Shown: positions 61,968 to 64,000 of the stretch, one piece after another
Position numbering within the stretch: the first letter of the stretch is position 1
Layout of the letters: each line of letters opens with the position of its first letter
Translations under genes and position numbers: made by a program
The notes under the pieces: model-generated
Databases searched by the model: none
What the model was told of the DNA's origin: nothing
What the model saw: the letters and a program-made list of their open reading frames with translations, nothing else
Assembly (NCBI RefSeq): GCF_900103605.1
Contig: NZ_FNHY01000005.1
Location: 1 to 64,000 of the forward strand
DNA: 64,000 nucleotides
Direction of reading: 5' to 3'
From: Psychrobacillus sp. OK028
GTDB lineage: Bacteria; Bacillota; Bacilli; Bacillales_A; Planococcaceae

Positions 61968-63785
61968 TCAAATATTAAACTGACTTTCATATAATTCATA
62001 ATAAAAACCTTTTTTCTTGAGGAGCTCTTTATGTGTCCCAGCTTCTATTAGTTCACCTTGATGGATGACTATTATTTTATCTGCATTTTCAATCGTTTTT
62101 AAGCGATGCGCTATAACAAAACTAGTGCGTCCTTCTGAAAGTCTATTGAGCCCTTGCTGTATATCGATCTCTGTCTTCGTATCAATACTGGAAGTTGCTT
62201 CATCTAAGATCAATATATCCGAATCTGCTAAAACGGCACGAGCTATAGCTAACAATTGACGTTGTCCTTGACTTAAATTTGATCCATTGCCCGTAATCTG
62301 AGTGTCATACTTATCAGGTAAATGCTTGATAAACCGATGAGCAGAAGCAAGCTTCGAAGCCTCCATTACCTCCTCGTCAGTTGCCTCTAGTCTACCGTAA
62401 CGAATATTTTCTAATATGGAGCCTGAAAATAGAAATGTATCCTGCAACACAATACCAATTTTTTCTCGAAGCCTACTTATTTGATAATCCTTAATAGATC
62501 TCCCATCAATTTTAATGCTTCCAGAGTCTATCTCATAAAAACGCATAAGCAAATTGATAATGGTCGTTTTCCCTGATCCTGTTGGACCTACTAAAGCAAT
62601 CTTTTCTCCTGCTCTAGCTTCAAAGCTAATATTCTTCAAAACTGGTTTCCCATTCTCATAGGAGAAATCAACATTGGAAAACTCAACGTCTCCTTTTAAG
62701 TTATCTATTGCATGAGCTTTCTCGTGATCGTGAAGATCGGGCGTTTCATCCATAATTTCAAATACTCTCTCCGCTCCAGCAATAGCAGACTGAAAAGTAT
62801 TCAATAATGTGGAAAGTTGATTAATAGGTCGGAAAAATTGTCTTGAATAGTTAACAAATGCGGCAATTATCCCGACAGTTGCCAATTCATGTACCGTCAT
62901 CACTGCCCCTATCCCAATGATTAGTGCTAGACCTAAATTGTTGATAAAGTTGTTGATAGGTCCAAGAAATCCCGATACAGTATCAGCAGCAGTTGCTGAC
63001 CTTCGAAGTCGTTCATTGACAATCGAGAACTTGTTGAAATTCTTTTCTTCCTGTCCAAAAAGGCTTATTACTTCATTTCCTGAAATGGTTTCCTCTATAA
63101 ACCCATTTAGCTCGCCTAAATCACGTTGTCTTTTGATAAAATTGCTACTACTATATGTAATAATCTTTTTCGTAGTAAAAATAACCAATGGCACTACTAA
63201 CAGCGACACGATTGCTAGCACCCAGTTAAGTATAAGCATCGCTATCGTTACACCTGTCACCATCATAATAGTAGAAATAATTTGAATCACACTTTGACTT
63301 AATGCGTTATTCAAGCTTTCAATATCATTCGTCACGCGACTCATAAGATCTCCATGCGTACGTTTATCGAAAAAGCGTAAAGATAATGTTTGAAACTTTT
63401 CATATAATTCTTGGCGTAATGACCTAATTGTTTTCAAGGACACTCTTACCATTAAAAAGTTCTGTAGCCAAGTAAACGCAGCAGCTGCTGTGTACACAAT
63501 TGCCAGTATAACTAAGAAACGAAGTGTTCCGTCCATGTCCTTAGGAATAATATACTCATCAATGGTGACACCAATCATATAAGGAACTAACAAGTTTAGT
63601 AGAGTAGAAATTATTACTAATATAATCGATACTACAATAGCAATTTTTTGTTTTTCCATGTATCTCCAGATTCGTTTTATCGTTCCTTTTTTATCTTTTG
63701 CCTTCTCTACTGGTCCACCAAAACCTCTTGGTCCTCTTGCACGACCTATTGCATTTGAAGCTGGTTGAGCTGATATTTTACTCAT
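61968..63785 (-). CDS. ABC multidrug/lipid exporter half-transporter (YfiC type)
   Basis: The 605-residue half-transporter has a basic N-terminus, six membrane helices (about 45-330) and an ATPase with Walker A (GPTGSGKTT), signature (LSQGQRQLLAIARA), Walker B (DILILDEATSSID) and the H loop (VIAHRLKTI). Its ATG overlaps the 3' end of a second half-transporter, so the two probably form a heterodimer like YfiBC or LmrCD. ATG at 63785 has AAGGGGGG upstream. Confidence 0.92.
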   Translation of the reverse strand: MSKISAQPASNAIGRARGPRGFGGPVEKAKDKKGTIKRIWRYMEKQKIAIVVSIILVIISTLLNLLVPYMIGVTIDEYIIPKDMDGTLRFLVILAIVYTAAAAFTWLQNFLMVRVSLKTIRSLRQELYEKFQTLSLRFFDKRTHGDLMSRVTNDIESLNNALSQSVIQIISTIMMVTGVTIAMLILNWVLAIVSLLVVPLVIFTTKKIITYSSSNFIKRQRDLGELNGFIEETISGNEVISLFGQEEKNFNKFSIVNERLRRSATAADTVSGFLGPINNFINNLGLALIIGIGAVMTVHELATVGIIAAFVNYSRQFFRPINQLSTLLNTFQSAIAGAERVFEIMDETPDLHDHEKAHAIDNLKGDVEFSNVDFSYENGKPVLKNISFEARAGEKIALVGPTGSGKTTIINLLMRFYEIDSGSIKIDGRSIKDYQISRLREKIGIVLQDTFLFSGSILENIRYGRLEATDEEVMEASKLASAHRFIKHLPDKYDTQITGNGSNLSQGQRQLLAIARAVLADSDILILDEATSSIDTKTEIDIQQGLNRLSEGRTSFVIAHRLKTIENADKIIVIHQGELIEAGTHKELLKKKGFYYELYESQFNI

Positions 63786-64000
63786 AGGAAAGGACCCCCC
63801 TTCCACTTTGTGTTGCATAAATACTTCGGTAAACTTCACTCGTTTTAAGCAACTCTTCATGTTTACCACTTGCTACAATCATTCCATCTTCCAGTACTAG
63901 AATACGATCTGCATTTATAATGGAAGATACCTTGGATGATACGATGAATACAGTTGTATCGGCTAGATTCTGTTCAAGTGCTTGCTGTACCTGAACTTCA
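63778..64000 (-). CDS. ABC exporter half-transporter, C-terminal end (YfiB type; continues off the right edge)
   Basis: The last 73 or so codons are visible: TTVFIVSSKVSSIINADRIL, LVLEDGMIVASGKHEELLKT and a tail ending in GVLSYE. The H-loop histidine of the ATPase is replaced by SSK (usual SHR), as expected for the degenerate partner of a heterodimer; this should be checked with the full gene. It overlaps the next gene by eight bases. Confidence 0.85.
   Translation of the reverse strand, partial: EVQVQQALEQNLADTTVFIVSSKVSSIINADRILVLEDGMIVASGKHEELLKTSEVYRSIYATQSGRGVLSYE

Overview
The window is about 64 kb of low-GC Gram-positive chromosome from a member of the Bacillales. The 16S 5' end, the sigB module followed by tex, a SprT-type gene and a tRNA cluster, and the many TTG and GTG starts behind strong GGAGG-type ribosome binding sites fit Bacillaceae/Planococcaceae. 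A Planococcaceae genus such as Psychrobacillus or a relative is my guess, not a demonstrated identity.

Layout. (1) 1-937: the 5' end of a 16S rRNA gene preceded by seven tRNA genes on the minus strand, read from one good sigma-A promoter. The tRNA-Leu(GAG) carries an intact 17-bp sequence that matches the ICEBs1 attB core as I recall it, apparently unoccupied. (2) 952-12824: a stress and cell-wall block in B. subtilis-like order: SprT-type protein, Tex, the rsbR-S-T-U-V-W-sigB-rsbX operon with an internal SigB promoter, mazEF, alr, a YdcC-type lipoprotein, acpS and a rhomboid protease. (3) 12895-23004: two PH-domain membrane proteins, the DEAD-box helicase CshA with a long leader, an esterase, murF-ddl, an SMR pump pair and a RodA-type protein. 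(4) 23005-39400: an accessory stretch with several dispersed repeats, a CBS protein, two MFS pumps, a repressor-like XRE/TPR regulator with two perfect operators, an ABC-2 exporter operon ending in an unusual acetyltransferase-aminotransferase fusion, a TcyP-like symporter and cardiolipin synthase. (5) 39394-53839: envelope and housekeeping genes (VanY-type carboxypeptidase, second YidC, lipid kinase, CvfB, MntR, cadCA) mixed with small proteins, two of which have textbook SigB promoters. (6) 54770-64000: penicillin acylase family protein, murB, HxlR/YceI divergent pair, a peptide-type quorum-sensing candidate and a heterodimeric ABC exporter that runs off the right edge.

The strongest candidate for a new system is at 60056-61461. 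An NprR-like HTH/TPR receptor is translationally coupled to a 40-residue pre-peptide with a Sec signal and a short charged tail ending in ITDIGDLI. Next are the operon at 30409-35310 (ABC-2 exporter plus GNAT/class V aminotransferase fusion) and the SigB-driven micro-membrane proteins at 46510 and 50029, whose promoters share the architecture GTTTAA-N14-GGGTAA.

Repeats explain most long gene-free stretches. There are three kinds: a GC-rich GGACGCTTTCC-type sequence, a roughly 150-170-bp near-palindrome, and a 420-444-bp MITE-like element with IS1182-type transposase remnants, present as an inverted pair at 25542 and 38952. All assignments are by reading motifs and order; no database search was possible.
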